Position numbers and translations under genes: made by a program. From CAVQJU01 sp963754955 (GTDB lineage: Bacteria; Acidobacteriota; Vicinamibacteria; Vicinamibacterales; CAVVIG01), in assembly GCA_963754955.1 (NCBI GenBank), contig CAVWHY010000004.1, positions 62,001 to 126,000 of the forward strand: DNA of 64,000 bases, given 5' to 3'. Shown here in pieces: positions 8,611 through 20,405 of this stretch. Position 1 is the first letter of the stretch, and each line of letters opens with the position of its first letter. A model generated the notes under the pieces. It saw only the letters and a program-made list of their open reading frames with translations, was not told the DNA's origin and searched no databases.

Positions 8611-11354
8611 CTAGAAGGTCGATCCGACGGCAAAACGGAATCCATACGCCTGCTGCGGCTGCAGGTTGTTGTCGCGGACGCCCCAGCGCTGCGGATCTGC
8701 GTAGAAGATCAGCCGGAACGGCACGTTGAGCACGGGCATGAAGAAGCGGATCTCGACGCCCGTGGACGTCTTGAACGCGCTGTGCTGCCCGATGGTCGTG
8801 AACTGCGGCCCCGGCGCGTTCGGGTCGACGAGCGTGATGGGCTGGTTGGGATCCACCAGGATGACGCCGGGCGGCGACCACCGGGATCCTGGTGTCCTCC
8901 CAGAACGAGAACCGCTCGCCGGTGTTCCGCACCTGGCCGGCGTCGTAGAACAGGATCGCGCGAACCGGGCCGGCAATCGTGAACCCCTGCTCGATGTTGA
9001 AGAGCAGGCTCTTGTTGCCGCCGAGCACGAGGCCGGTGAACGGATCCGACGGCCCGATGCTGCGGATGTCGAAGCCGCGCACGCTGTACTCGCCGCCCAG
9101 GAACAGCTTCTCGAAAATCGGCAGCGGCACCGAGCCGGTGAACTGGTGGATGTATTCCAACTGGCCGCGCATCCCGAGCGACATGCGCGGGTTCTGCTTC
9201 CAGAAATACACGCCCTCGAGGCTCGGCTTGTAGAAGTTGGTGTTGCCGCCGAGCCCGGCGAGTTCGATCGACGCCGTGAAGCGCCGGCCCGACGTCGGGA
9301 AGATCGGGTTGTCCACCGTGTTGTGCACGATGCTCGGCGTGATCTTGCTGATGACGCGCTCGCCGCCCTGCCCGATGAGCAGCGAATCCTGCAGGAACGG
9401 GTTGCGACGCAGCAGCGTCGGGTCCGTGTAGATGGTGTTGAGCTCGCTGACGTGCACGTGCTGGTAGCTGTAGTTGGCGAAGAACCGCGTGAAGTTGCCG
9501 AGCGGGTAGCCGAACGTCAGCGTCGTGCCGGTCGTATTCTGCGTGAACTGGTTGATGTAGTGGATTTCCTGCTTGAAGACCTGGACGCCGCCCGTCATGT
9601 TCCGGTCGAACAGGAACGGTTCGGTGAACCCGACCGTGTAGTTCTGCGCGAGCGATCCCGCCTGCAGCGACACGGTGAAGCTCTCGCCGCGTCCCATGAA
9701 GTTGGACGTCTGGAACGACAACTGCCCGAAGAACCCCTCGTACTGCGACACGCCGGCGCCGAAGGTCAGCTGGTTGCGGTTCTGCTCCTCGAGCTTGACC
9801 CGCACGTCCACCTTGTTCGTCTCGTTCGGCGTCTTCTGGACGTCGACGTCCTTGCCGCCCTCGAGCGGCTTGAAGTACCCGAGCTGATTCACCAGCTTGA
9901 TGCTCGACTTCAGCGCCTCGGTGTTGAAGACGCCGTCCTCGGCCAGCCGCATCTGCCGCCGGATCACGGTGTCGTGCGTCGTCGAGTTGCCGACGAACGT
10001 GATGCGGTTGACGAAGTACTGCTGCCCTTCCTGCAGGCGCATCGTGACGTCCACGATCGCGGGGCCCGGCTCGACCGGCGCCGCGAGCGCCTGGGGCGCC
10101 TGCGCCTCCGCCGGATTCGGGTCGTCGTGGAACTTGTAATCGGGGAAGCCCGTGAACTCCCAGTAGCCGCCGCCGCCGTACACCTCGCGCGCCTTCTCCA
10201 TGCCCTTGCGGACGTTCTTCTCGTTGTAGAAGTCGCCGGTGTTCAGCTTGAAGAGCGGCTTCAGGTACTCGGTCTTGATGATCGTGTTGCCGGTGAACTC
10301 GACCTCGCCGACCTTGTATCGGCGGCCCTCGGTGATCGGGATGCGCAGCTCGATCCAGCGCGTCTTCCCGTCCGCGGAGTCGCTGATGAACTTCTGCTCG
10401 GGCACGCCGACGTTGGCGCGGATGTAGCCGTTCTCGCGATAGAACTCGGTGATCTTGTCGGCGTCCGCGTCGAACTTGGTTTCCTGGAACACGCCGCGGC
10501 CGTTGATGAACGAGAACATCCAGACTTCCCGGTTCTCCTTCATCTTCTTTTTGAGCTGGCTCGTGGTGAAGACCTTGTTGCCGGTGAACTCGATCTTCTT
10601 GATCTTGACCTTCGGCCCCTCGGACATGTGGAAGGTGAGGTGCACGAGCTTCGGCCCGCCCGGCATCGGCACGATCTCCGGGCGTGACCTCGGCGCTCTG
10701 GAAACCCTTGTCCTTCAGCATGTCGCGCACGATGCCGGACACCTTCCGCACGAGCGCCGGGTCGATGAAGGTGTCGAGGCGGATTTCCGCCATCGCCATC
10801 TTCAGCGCCTCGTCGATCTTCGACGTCTCAATCGCTTTCGATCCGACGTAGTCGACGATCTTGACGCGCTGCCGCTCCTCCATGTGATAGGTAATCGAGC
10901 TCGCCGACGACTCCGTTCGAGAAGGTGTATTCCTCCTTCTCAATCGACAGGTTGTCCAGAAAGTTGGTGTTCCAGAGCCGGAGGAAGTCTTCGCGGATGA
11001 CCTTTTCGGTCTCTTCGTTGTAGGGCGTCCAGTTACCCTGGGACGGCTGGCTGGGCTTGAGCTGGATGTAATAGAGGTACGTCTCGGGCTCGATGACGGA
11101 GGCCCCGCCCTGGGCCTCGAAGCACGGCCCGATACAGGTAGACGACGGGCGGAGAATTGGCCGGCGGAAGGGCCGCCGGCGGCGGCACATCCTGGCCACA
11201 GAATTTAACGGGCTCGGCGACCGGGGCGGCGGGAGACGCCGCGCGGAGACGACGATGGGGGCGGAGGCGGTGCCGGTAGAGACACCTGCGCCCGAACCGG
11301 GGCGGCTCCGAGGACGACTGCCAGCCCTGCCAGAGTCGCGACACGCTTGAACAT
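8611..11354 (-). CDS. bamA: Outer-membrane protein assembly factor BamA, about five frameshifts
   Basis: BamA folds and inserts beta-barrel proteins into the outer membrane. The gene begins with a signal peptide (MFKRVATLAGLAVVLGAAPV), a Pro-rich segment, then POTRA repeats with sequences such as VKIKKIEFTGNKVF and RYKVGEVEFTGNTI, followed by the barrel, for example GGEYSVRGFDIRSIGPSDPF, which holds the conserved VRGF/Y motif of loop 6. It ends in phenylalanine (AVGSTF), as expected for an outer-membrane barrel. Five inserted bases (near 11245, 11130, 10905, 10680 and 8890) break the frame; the corrected length is about 912 residues. It lies between clpC and skp. Confidence 0.9.
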
Positions 11355-11470
11355 CAAGAAGCTTCCAACACAGGCGAACGCGTGAACCTCTTACTCTACT
11401 GGTTTTTAGACGCCGGACGGTAGCCGGCGGCCGGAGCCCTGGGCGGGTGGAATCGCGCCGAGCGCGCTGG

Positions 11471-13906
<2,436 letters not shown>

Positions 13907-13965
13907 CCAGCGTCCCTACGTAAAAGCCGATGGTGTTGGGGTCACGGTCAATGTCACCACATTAT

Positions 13966-14000
13966 ACGGCATTGCTGCCTCGCAGCACACGCGACGTTCG
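13966..14000 (-). promoter_or_regulatory. Putative sigma-70 promoter of clpC
   Basis: On the minus strand the gap upstream of clpC holds a perfect TATAAT (13976-13971), rare in this GC-rich sequence, about 65 bases before the clpC ATG. No good -35 hexamer is visible 16-18 bases upstream, so this is a weak call. The rest of the 169-base gap shows no gene. Confidence 0.35.
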
Positions 14001-14075
14001 TGATAAGTCTCTGCCAGGCTTAGGGTTCCCGCCCCACACTGTAGGACGCTCAGGCGTGGTCGCGCGGTTCGCTGC

Positions 14076-14753
14076 TCAGGAGGCGGGCACGAGGCGCCCG
14101 CCCTCGAGACGCAGGACGCGGTCGCACGCCGCCGCGAGCCGCGGGTTGTGCGTGGCGATGACCGACGTGAGCCCGAAGGCCTGGTGCATCTCGCGCAGGA
14201 GGGCATGCAGGGAGTCGGCCGATTGCTCGTCGAGGTCCCCGGTCGGTTCATCGGCCAGGAGCACCGCCGGCTGCATCACCAGCGCGCGCGCCACGGCCAC
14301 TCGCTGCTGCTCGCCTCCCGACAGCATCCCCGGCGTGTGCGCGAGGCGTTCACCCAGCCCGACGCGGCGCAGCAGCGCTTCCGCGCGGGGACGCGCCTCG
14401 GCGAGCGGCAGCCGCGCAATGCGCATCGGCATCTCGGCGTTTTCAATCGCCGAGAACTCCGGCAGCAGGTGATGAAACTGGAACACGAAGCCGATCTGCC
14501 GATTGCGGAACGAGACCAGCGCGGCATCGGGCAACGAGGTCAGTTCGGCGCCGCTGACGGTGACGGTACCGCGGTCCACGCGATCCAGGCCGCCGAGAAT
14601 GTGGAGCAGCGTGCTCTTCCCCACCCCTGACGCGCCGACGATCGCCACCATCTGCCCCGCCTCGACCTGCAAATCGAGATCCTGCAGCACCGTCAGCCGG
14701 TGCCCGCCTACGGCATACGTCTTGACGATTTCCCGCGCGTCAAGAAACGGCAT
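14076..14753 (-). CDS. lolD: Lipoprotein-releasing system ATP-binding protein LolD
   Basis: This 225-residue ABC ATPase has Walker A GASGVGKSTLLHILGGLD near residue 40, a Q-loop in QIGFVFQFHHLLPEF, signature LSGGEQQRVAVARAL near 145 and Walker B LLADEPTGDLDE. The 'HHLLPEF' stretch is the hallmark that separates LolD from other MacB/FtsE-like ATPases. It powers release of lipoproteins from the inner membrane with LolE, encoded immediately upstream on the same strand. The ATG at 14753 is used because similarity begins at MPFLDAREIVKTY; the in-frame extension to 14798 runs into a repeat. Confidence 0.9.
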   Translation of the reverse strand: MPFLDAREIVKTYAVGGHRLTVLQDLDLQVEAGQMVAIVGASGVGKSTLLHILGGLDRVDRGTVTVSGAELTSLPDAALVSFRNRQIGFVFQFHHLLPEFSAIENAEMPMRIARLPLAEARPRAEALLRRVGLGERLAHTPGMLSGGEQQRVAVARALVMQPAVLLADEPTGDLDEQSADSLHALLREMHQAFGLTSVIATHNPRLAAACDRVLRLEGGRLVPAS

Positions 14754-14771
14754 GCCGCACCTGCGCCTTCT

Positions 14772-14806
14772 CACCAAGACACGAAGGCCACGAAACACAC
14801 GCGTCG
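14772..14806. repeat. Short nonamer array between lolE and lolD
   Basis: Units TCACCAAGA, CACGAAGGC and CACGAAACA follow one another with a period of nine. They resemble the CACGAAG-type units found elsewhere in the window, but here there is no clear inverted partner. Confidence 0.4.
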
Positions 14807-14816
14807 TGAAGGACCG

Positions 14817-16046
14817 TCATTCGTACCTGAGGGCCTGCGCGGGATCGAGGCGCGACGCCTGCCGCGAGGGATAAATCGTCGCCACGAAGCAGATGATCAC
14901 GGCGGCGGCGATGACCAACGCGAAATCGCGCGGGATCACCGTGAACGGCAGGTGCGAGACCTGATAGACGTCCATCGGAATCCGAATGATCTGGTAGCGA
15001 TCGAAGACGTAGCACAGCGCGTACCCCAGCGCGCCGCCGACCGACGTGCCGAGCAGGCCGATCAGCAGTCCCTGGGCCATGAAGATGGCCGTCACACTGC
15101 GCGAGCTCGCGCCCATGGTTTTCAGGATCGCCACGTCGCGGTGCTTCTCCATGACCAGGAGAATCAGCGTCGCCACGATGTTGAGCGCCGCGACGAGCAC
15201 GATCAGGCCGACCGCAAGAGAGACGGCGATCTTCTCGAGCGTGAGCGCCGAGAAGAGGGGTTTGTTCTTCACCGTCCAGTCCTCCGTCCAGTACTGATCG
15301 CCCAGCCGCTCCTTGACCACGGCGGCGACTTGCGGCGCCCGGTACACATCGTCCACGCGCAGCTGGATGAAGTCCGGCTGAGTCTTGTCGAACAGGCGCA
15401 TCGCGTCCTCGAGGGCAACGAACGCGTACGTGGAATCGAACTCGTAGAGACCGAGCTTGAAAACGCCGACGACCTGCCGCCGCCGGGGCAGCGGGCGGTT
15501 GCCCATCGGGGTGAGCACCCCCTCGAGGGTGAGCACCTGCACCGAGTCGCCCACGGCGACACCGAGCGAGGCCGCGAGATCCTGCCCGAGCACGATGCCG
15601 GGGATCGCATCACCGCGGTTCACGAGGTCGTCGAGGCGTCCTGACTGCATCGCGCGACGGACGTCGGTCACCGTCGGCTCGAGGCCGGGGTCCACACCTT
15701 TGATCTCGACGGGATTGGTGTTGCGGCCGGCTGAAATCAGGGCCTGGCCGAGCACGGCCGGCGCCGCCCCGACGACATTCGGCATCTCGCGCAGGCGGCC
15801 GACTTCGGCGCGGTAGTTGTCGAGTCCGCCGACTCTCGAGACATACACGTGGGGGTTCGATCCGAGAATGCGGTCGCGCAGCTCCTGCTGCAGGCCAGTC
15901 ATGACAGCCAGCGCGATAACGACGGCCGCGACACCCACCCCCACGCCGACGGTTGAAATCAGCGAGATGACGGAGATGAACGCCTGTTTGCGTTTCGCGA
16001 GCAGGTACCGGAACGCGATGTGCAGCTCGAACGGAACGTTGGTCAC
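14817..16046 (-). CDS. lolE: Lipoprotein-releasing ABC transporter permease LolC/LolE
   Basis: This is a 409-residue permease with one N-terminal transmembrane segment (about 20-50, VISLISTVGVGVGVAAVVIA), a large periplasmic domain (about 55-265) and three C-terminal segments (about 270-400) containing LNIVATLILLVMEKHRDVAI and the terminal YPSRQASRLDPAQALRYE, typical of the LolC/E family. It extracts mature lipoproteins from the inner membrane for transfer to LolA. The start is GTG at 16046, overlapping the lysS stop as GTGA. Only one permease gene is present here, so the complex may be a homodimer (LolF-like) or the second subunit may be elsewhere. Confidence 0.9.
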   Translation of the reverse strand: MTNVPFELHIAFRYLLAKRKQAFISVISLISTVGVGVGVAAVVIALAVMTGLQQELRDRILGSNPHVYVSRVGGLDNYRAEVGRLREMPNVVGAAPAVLGQALISAGRNTNPVEIKGVDPGLEPTVTDVRRAMQSGRLDDLVNRGDAIPGIVLGQDLAASLGVAVGDSVQVLTLEGVLTPMGNRPLPRRRQVVGVFKLGLYEFDSTYAFVALEDAMRLFDKTQPDFIQLRVDDVYRAPQVAAVVKERLGDQYWTEDWTVKNKPLFSALTLEKIAVSLAVGLIVLVAALNIVATLILLVMEKHRDVAILKTMGASSRSVTAIFMAQGLLIGLLGTSVGGALGYALCYVFDRYQIIRIPMDVYQVSHLPFTVIPRDFALVIAAAVIICFVATIYPSRQASRLDPAQALRYE

Positions 16047-17545
16047 GGTTCTCGCTTCCTCATCAGCGGAAACAGGATGACGTCGCGGATCGACGGGCTG
16101 TTCGTGAGCAGCATGACAAGACGATCGACGCCGACACCCTCGCCGCCGGTCGGCGGCAGGCCGTACTCGAGCGCACGAATGTAGTCCTCGTCCATCGCGT
16201 GCGCCTCGAGGTCGCCCCGCGCTTTTTCCTTCAGCTGGTCCTCGAAACGGCGGCGCTGCTCGGCAGGGTCGTTGAGCTCGCTGAACGCATTCGCCACCTC
16301 GAAGCCGCCGATGTAGAGCTCGAAGCGCTCCACGGTATCGGGGTCGTCCGGCTTCTGCTTCGACAGCGGCGACACTTCGGTCGGGAAGTCGTAGACGAAC
16401 GTCGGCTGGACGAGTTGCTCCTCGCACAGCGCTTCGAAGATTGCCGTGGCGATGCGGCCGGCGCCTTCGCCCGGCTTGACCTCGAGCCCCAGCTCTGTCG
16501 CAATGGCGGCGGATTTCTCACGCTCCCGCAAGTCGGCGTCGGCGATCTCGCGGCGCAACCGCCGCGACGCCGCCTCGCGCGCGCCCTCGCGGAGCGACAG
16601 GCGCGCAAACGGCGCCTTGAGCGAGATCTGGTGTTCGCCGAACGTGACGACGTCGGACCCCGCGCATTTCCTGGCCACCGTCTCGAGCATCTCCTCCGTC
16701 ATGGCCATCAGCGTGTGGTAATCGGCGTACGCCTCGTAGAACTCCATCATGGTGAACTCGGGGTTGTGCTGGGTCGAGATCCCCTCGTTCCGGAAGTTGC
16801 GGTTGATTTCGAAGATCTTCTCGAAGCCGCCAACCGTCAGCCGCTTGAGATACAGCTCGGGCGCGATGCGCAGGAACAGCTCCATGTCGAGCGTGTTGTG
16901 GTGCGTCAGGAACGGCCGCGCATTCGCGCCGCCCGCGATCGCCTGCATCATGGGCGTCTCGACCTCGAGATACCCGCGCGCCGTCATGAACTCGCGGAGC
17001 GCCGCCACCACCCGGCTCCGCGTCTCGAACACGCGGCGCGAGTCGGGGTTGACGATCAGATCCAGGTACCGCTGGCGGTACCGGGTTTCGACGTCGGTCA
17101 GGCCGTGCCATTTTTCAGGGAGCGGCACGAGGCATTTCGCCAGGAACCGGACGCTCGACGCCCAGATCGTCAGCTCGTTTGTCTTGGTCCGGAACAGGCG
17201 GCCCGACACCCCGATCCAGTCGCCGAAGTCGAGCAGCTTGAACGTCTGAAAATCGATCGCCGGCATCGCGTCCTGGCGCACGTAAATCTGGATTTTCGCG
17301 AGGCCGTCCGACAGCACGAGGAAGTTCGCTTTGCCGAACGATCGGATGCCGAGGATGCGCCCGCTCGTGGTCGTCTGGATCTGTTCGGCCCCGAGCTCGT
17401 CGTGCGAGCGGCCGCTGTAGGCGTCCACGAGCGCCGAGATCGTGTGGGTCCGGTCGAACCGTCGCGGGTAGACGTCCACCCCGAGGTTGACCAGCTCGTC
17501 CAGGTTGGCGCGTCGTTGCTGCAGTTGTTCGTCGAGCGATGTCAT
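16043..17545 (-). CDS. lysS: Lysyl-tRNA synthetase, class II
   Basis: This intact 500-residue enzyme charges tRNA-Lys. An OB-fold anticodon-binding domain (about residues 50-150) is followed by the class II catalytic domain with motif 1 near RGYLEVETPMMQAIAGGANA, motif 2 FEINRNFRNEGIS near 255 and motif 3 GEGVGVDRLVML near 475. The AGGANARPF stretch is specific to LysRS. The ATG at 17545 overlaps the nusB stop as ATGA, and its own stop overlaps the lolE GTG, so translation along the run is coupled. Confidence 0.95.
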   Translation of the reverse strand: MTSLDEQLQQRRANLDELVNLGVDVYPRRFDRTHTISALVDAYSGRSHDELGAEQIQTTTSGRILGIRSFGKANFLVLSDGLAKIQIYVRQDAMPAIDFQTFKLLDFGDWIGVSGRLFRTKTNELTIWASSVRFLAKCLVPLPEKWHGLTDVETRYRQRYLDLIVNPDSRRVFETRSRVVAALREFMTARGYLEVETPMMQAIAGGANARPFLTHHNTLDMELFLRIAPELYLKRLTVGGFEKIFEINRNFRNEGISTQHNPEFTMMEFYEAYADYHTLMAMTEEMLETVARKCAGSDVVTFGEHQISLKAPFARLSLREGAREAASRRLRREIADADLREREKSAAIATELGLEVKPGEGAGRIATAIFEALCEEQLVQPTFVYDFPTEVSPLSKQKPDDPDTVERFELYIGGFEVANAFSELNDPAEQRRRFEDQLKEKARGDLEAHAMDEDYIRALEYGLPPTGGEGVGVDRLVMLLTNSPSIRDVILFPLMRKREP

Positions 17546-17976
17546 GAGCGTGTGCCGAGCTTCTTTCTGATCGCGTCGAGCATGCCGTTGATGAACTTCA
17601 CCGCGTCCTCGGTGCTGAAGGTCCGCGCCAGCTCGAGCGCCTCGTTGATCACGACCGCCGGCGGAGTGTCGATGTCCCGCATCAGCTCGCAGACGGCCAT
17701 TCGCAGGATGAGGCGGTCGAGCACCGCCATCCGTTCGGGACGCCAGTTCTGCGCCGTCTCGGCCACGACCGCATCGACGGCGCCGAGCCGCGCCACGGTA
17801 TCGCGCGCCAGAGCCGACGCGAACGTCCGGACGTCGTCCGGCGCCGCCTGCGCATCCGGCCACTGGTGCTCGAAGAACGTCTCCACGGCGCGGTTGACGT
17901 CGCCGCGTCCGACATCCCACTGATACAGAATCTGGAGCGCCGCCTCGCGCCCGCGTCTTCGCCGATCTTTTTTCAC
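17542..17976 (-). CDS. nusB: Transcription antitermination factor NusB
   Basis: NusB with S10 (NusE) binds boxA and supports rRNA antitermination. The 144-residue helical protein opens with KDRRRRGREAALQILYQWDV, the standard NusB start, and ends with TFSTEDAVKFINGMLDAIRK, the usual C-terminal helix. The GTG at 17976 overlaps the ribH stop as GTGA. The ribH-nusB order is common across bacteria. Confidence 0.93.
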   Translation of the reverse strand: MKKDRRRRGREAALQILYQWDVGRGDVNRAVETFFEHQWPDAQAAPDDVRTFASALARDTVARLGAVDAVVAETAQNWRPERMAVLDRLILRMAVCELMRDIDTPPAVVINEALELARTFSTEDAVKFINGMLDAIRKKLGTRS

Positions 17977-18461
17977 GACCGCAGCCGCGCGATCACGGTC
18001 GCCATTTCGACGGCGGCGGCCGCTGCCTCCCAGCCCTTGTTGCTCCTGCCCTCGCCCGCGCGTTCGAGCGCTTCCTCGACCGAGTTGGTGGTGAGCACGC
18101 CGAAGGCCATCGGCACACCGGTCGCGGACGCGGCCGATGTCAGCCCGTGCGCGACAGCGGCGCTGATGTATTCGAAGTGCGGCGTTTCGCCGCGAATCAG
18201 GCAACCGAGGCACGCGACGGCGTCGAAACGGCCGGAGGCGGCCGCGTGCTGGGCCGCCGACGGGATCTCGAAGGCCCCCGGCACCCTCACCACCGTGATG
18301 TCCCCTTCCGCGACGCCGAGCGACGCGAGGGCGGCCAGCGCGCCCGACTGCAGGCGGTCCGTCACGAAGTCGTGATACCGCGACACGACGATGGCAACCC
18401 GAAGGCCGGGCGCGGCCGGCGTCCCTTCGACCATCCGTACGGAGGATGAAGCGGCCATCAC
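17973..18461 (-). CDS. ribH: 6,7-dimethyl-8-ribityllumazine synthase
   Basis: RibH condenses 5-amino-6-ribitylaminouracil with dihydroxybutanone phosphate in riboflavin synthesis. Motifs include RVPGAFEIPSAAQ near residue 60, GCLIRGETPHFEYI near 85 and MAFGVLTTNSVEEALERAG near 118, all catalytic or pocket segments of the family; the histidine in ETPHFEY is the catalytic one. Either GTG at 18461 or ATG at 18458 may start it; both overlap the stop of the enoyl-CoA hydratase gene (GTGATG). The length of about 162 residues is normal. Confidence 0.93.
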   Translation of the reverse strand: MMAASSSVRMVEGTPAAPGLRVAIVVSRYHDFVTDRLQSGALAALASLGVAEGDITVVRVPGAFEIPSAAQHAAASGRFDAVACLGCLIRGETPHFEYISAAVAHGLTSAASATGVPMAFGVLTTNSVEEALERAGEGRSNKGWEAAAAAVEMATVIARLRS

Positions 18462-19240
18462 CGTCCCTTGAAAGCGGGCTTGCGCTTCTCGAGGAACGCC
18501 CGCGTGCCTTCGCGCATGTCGTCGGTGGCCGAGACGAGCCCGAAGAGCGTCGCCTCGTACTCCGCGGCTTCGGCGAACGGCATCTCGAGGCCCCGGTTCA
18601 CGACGTCGATGATGTAGCGGGTCGCGAGCGGCGCGTTCGCGGCCAGCTGCTCCGCCAGCATCCTGGCTTCATTCATCAACTCGCTGGCCGCGATGACGCG
18701 ATTGACGAGCCCGACGCGATGCGCCTCACCGGCGGAGATCGGCGCGCCCGTGAGCAGCAGTTCCATCGCCTTCCCCTTGCCGACGAGCCGCGCCAGCCGC
18801 TGCGAGCCAGCGTACCCCGGGATGATACCCAGGTGGATCTCCGGCTGACCGATTGTCGCCGTGTCGGCCGCGAGCCTCAGCGTGCACGCCATCGCGAGCT
18901 CGCATCCGCCGCCGAGCGCATACCCGTTGATCGCAGCGATGACAGGCTTCCCGAGATGTTCGACGATGTCGAACACGTGCTGGCCGGCGAGTGCGAACGC
19001 CCGGGCACTCGTGGGTGTCTGCACGGCGAGCTCGGTGATGTCAGCGCCCGCCACGAACGCCTTGTCACCGGCGCCCGTGAGGATCACCGCCCGGACGCCC
19101 TCATCTTGCTTGAGATCGAGCATCGTTCGGCGGAGCGCCTCCAGCGTCTCCGCGTTCAGGGCGTTGCGGACCTGGGGGCGGTTGAACGTGACGGTCGCGA
19201 CCGCCCCGTTGCGCTCGACGAGGAGAACGTCTGAAGACAT
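18458..19240 (-). CDS. Enoyl-CoA hydratase/isomerase (crotonase) family protein
   Basis: This is an intact 260-residue crotonase-fold protein. The oxyanion-hole segments are KAFVAGADITEL near residue 62 and INGYALGGGCELAMAC near 105; a glutamate in PEIHLGIIPGYAGSQRL near 140 fits the hydratase active site. Such enzymes hydrate trans-2-enoyl-CoA in fatty acid oxidation or related pathways. The gene opens the ribH-nusB-lysS-lolE-lolD run and its stop overlaps the ribH start. The exact substrate cannot be read from sequence. Confidence 0.9.
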   Translation of the reverse strand: MSSDVLLVERNGAVATVTFNRPQVRNALNAETLEALRRTMLDLKQDEGVRAVILTGAGDKAFVAGADITELAVQTPTSARAFALAGQHVFDIVEHLGKPVIAAINGYALGGGCELAMACTLRLAADTATIGQPEIHLGIIPGYAGSQRLARLVGKGKAMELLLTGAPISAGEAHRVGLVNRVIAASELMNEARMLAEQLAANAPLATRYIIDVVNRGLEMPFAEAAEYEATLFGLVSATDDMREGTRAFLEKRKPAFKGR

Positions 19241-19247
19241 GAACGCG

Positions 19248-19421
19248 TCAGAGAGGGAACGGATACATGAACCAGCCGAGCACGGCGGCGGCCAGCATGA
19301 AGCCGCCGAACATCATCCCGCCCAGCCGCGCCTGCTCGCGGATGTCGTCTTTGGCGATCACCGCGAACACGAGCGACACGAAGAACGCAAACAGCGCCAT
19401 GAGGAGCAGATGGCTCTTCAC
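19248..19421 (-). CDS. 57-residue membrane protein of unknown function
   Basis: A GTG at 19421 overlaps the stop of the DUF6677-like gene (GTGA) and opens a 57-codon frame ending at TGA 19250-19248. The protein begins VKSHLLLMALFAFFVSLVFA, then a short charged loop with AKDDIREQARLG, then a second hydrophobic segment MMFGGFMLAAAVLGWFMY. Two transmembrane helices are predicted by eye. The tight overlap, clean frame and composition support a real gene although it is very short. It ends eight bases before the enoyl-CoA hydratase start. Confidence 0.65.
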   Translation of the reverse strand: MKSHLLLMALFAFFVSLVFAVIAKDDIREQARLGGMMFGGFMLAAAVLGWFMYPFPL

Positions 19422-19828
19422 TTCCGGCCTCTCGCGACGTCGTACGCGTCGATGACGACCAGCAGGTTCAGCAGGCCGGCGACGATCAGGAACGCGTTGC
19501 CGTACTCGTAAGTGACGGCGCGCACGTCGCCCGCGCCCAGGCCGAGCGCTGACCCCGCGAAGTACGTCGCACCGATGCCGAGTTCAGCGAAGGCCTCGAG
19601 GCAGACGAGCATATCGGCCAGCTGAAACGGGAAGAGACGGCCTTCGAGTGCGAGGCCGATCGCGAACATCAGCGGCAACGCCACGAGGAAAACGAGGCCT
19701 TTCTGACGGCGCCCCAGCCAGAGATGACCCGCGCCGGGTACGACCCACGACGCCAGACACAACAGGACGAGGCCACCGGACTGCGATCGCTCTGCGGTCG
19801 TGGCGGGCACTGGGGGATAGCTTATCAC
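19418..19828 (-). CDS. DUF6677-like small membrane protein
   Basis: This encodes 136 residues with three or four hydrophobic segments. The segment WVVPGAGHLWLGRRQKGLVF and the later VTYEYGNAFLIVAGLLNLLV match my memory of the DUF6677 family, which is found in Acidobacteria. The PGAGHLWLGR part resembles the TM2-type 'PG.G..Y.G' motif. Function is unknown. It starts at a GTG (19828) with no strong Shine-Dalgarno sequence and overlaps the 57-residue membrane protein downstream. Confidence 0.7.
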   Translation of the reverse strand: MISYPPVPATTAERSQSGGLVLLCLASWVVPGAGHLWLGRRQKGLVFLVALPLMFAIGLALEGRLFPFQLADMLVCLEAFAELGIGATYFAGSALGLGAGDVRAVTYEYGNAFLIVAGLLNLLVVIDAYDVARGRK

Positions 19829-19838
19829 TCACGTCGCA

Positions 19839-19894
19839 CGGTTCAGGGTTCAAGGTTCAGGGTTCACGGTTCACGGTTCACGGTTCGCGGTTGA
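19839..19894. repeat. Eight tandem heptamers of CGGTTCA type
   Basis: Eight consecutive seven-base units run from 19839 to 19894, with consensus CGGTTCA and only a few substitutions. The array covers the stop codon of the DUF2085 gene (19871), so its last codons are repeat-encoded. No inverted copy is present nearby. Confidence 0.8.
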
Positions 19895-20365
19895 AATAAT
19901 CCACGCGACGGCGGCGCCGATCGGAAACCCGGCGAGCGCGCGAATCCAGTTCGCGGGCATCGCGCCCGTCGTCCATTCGAATATCAGTGTGAGGGCGGTC
20001 GGGACCATGGCGGCGATCAGCACGCGGCGGGCGGTGCTGGCAGACGGCATCGCACGCGGTGCGCCGGTCCGGACAGGCGCGGGGCGCGCGAGAAAAACAG
20101 CGAGCGCGACGGCGGCCGCGCCCGCGTAGATGCCCGTGCAACGCGCGCAGACAGGGAGCACGGCGCCCCACAGATGGAACGATCGGACGGGCAGCTGATG
20201 GCAGATGATCCGGCCCGTCGAATAGACCGCGAGCACGAACGCGTACGCCGCAGGGGTGCCTGCGGTCCGCGTCGCGGCAAACGCGGCAAGGGGAATGATT
20301 GCCGCCCAGACGACGGCGCCTGCGAGGAGAGCGCCGCGTAACGGCACGGTTGAGCGGAACGGCAC
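19871..20365 (-). CDS. DUF2085 family membrane protein
   Basis: The protein of about 164 residues carries the DUF2085 core: RIICHQLPVRSFHLWG followed by LPVCARCTGIYAG near residues 52-82, with cysteines that look metal- or heme-ligating. Four or five hydrophobic segments surround it. Function is unknown. The start is a GTG at 20365 or 20347; both lie in a duplicated stretch (about 20341-20375). The last codons are made of CGGTTCA-type repeat. It is divergent from the spermidine-synthase-like gene. Confidence 0.75.
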   Translation of the reverse strand: MPFRSTVPLRGALLAGAVVWAAIIPLAAFAATRTAGTPAAYAFVLAVYSTGRIICHQLPVRSFHLWGAVLPVCARCTGIYAGAAAVALAVFLARPAPVRTGAPRAMPSASTARRVLIAAMVPTALTLIFEWTTGAMPANWIRALAGFPIGAAVAWIISTANREP

Positions 20366-20405
20366 GGTTGAGAAAGGATACGGAGTACACTACTCGCGCG
20401 GCAAG

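Noticed and set aside
8726..10687. Long antisense frame opposite bamA
   Set aside because: Composition matches a shadow; bamA motifs on the other strand are clear.
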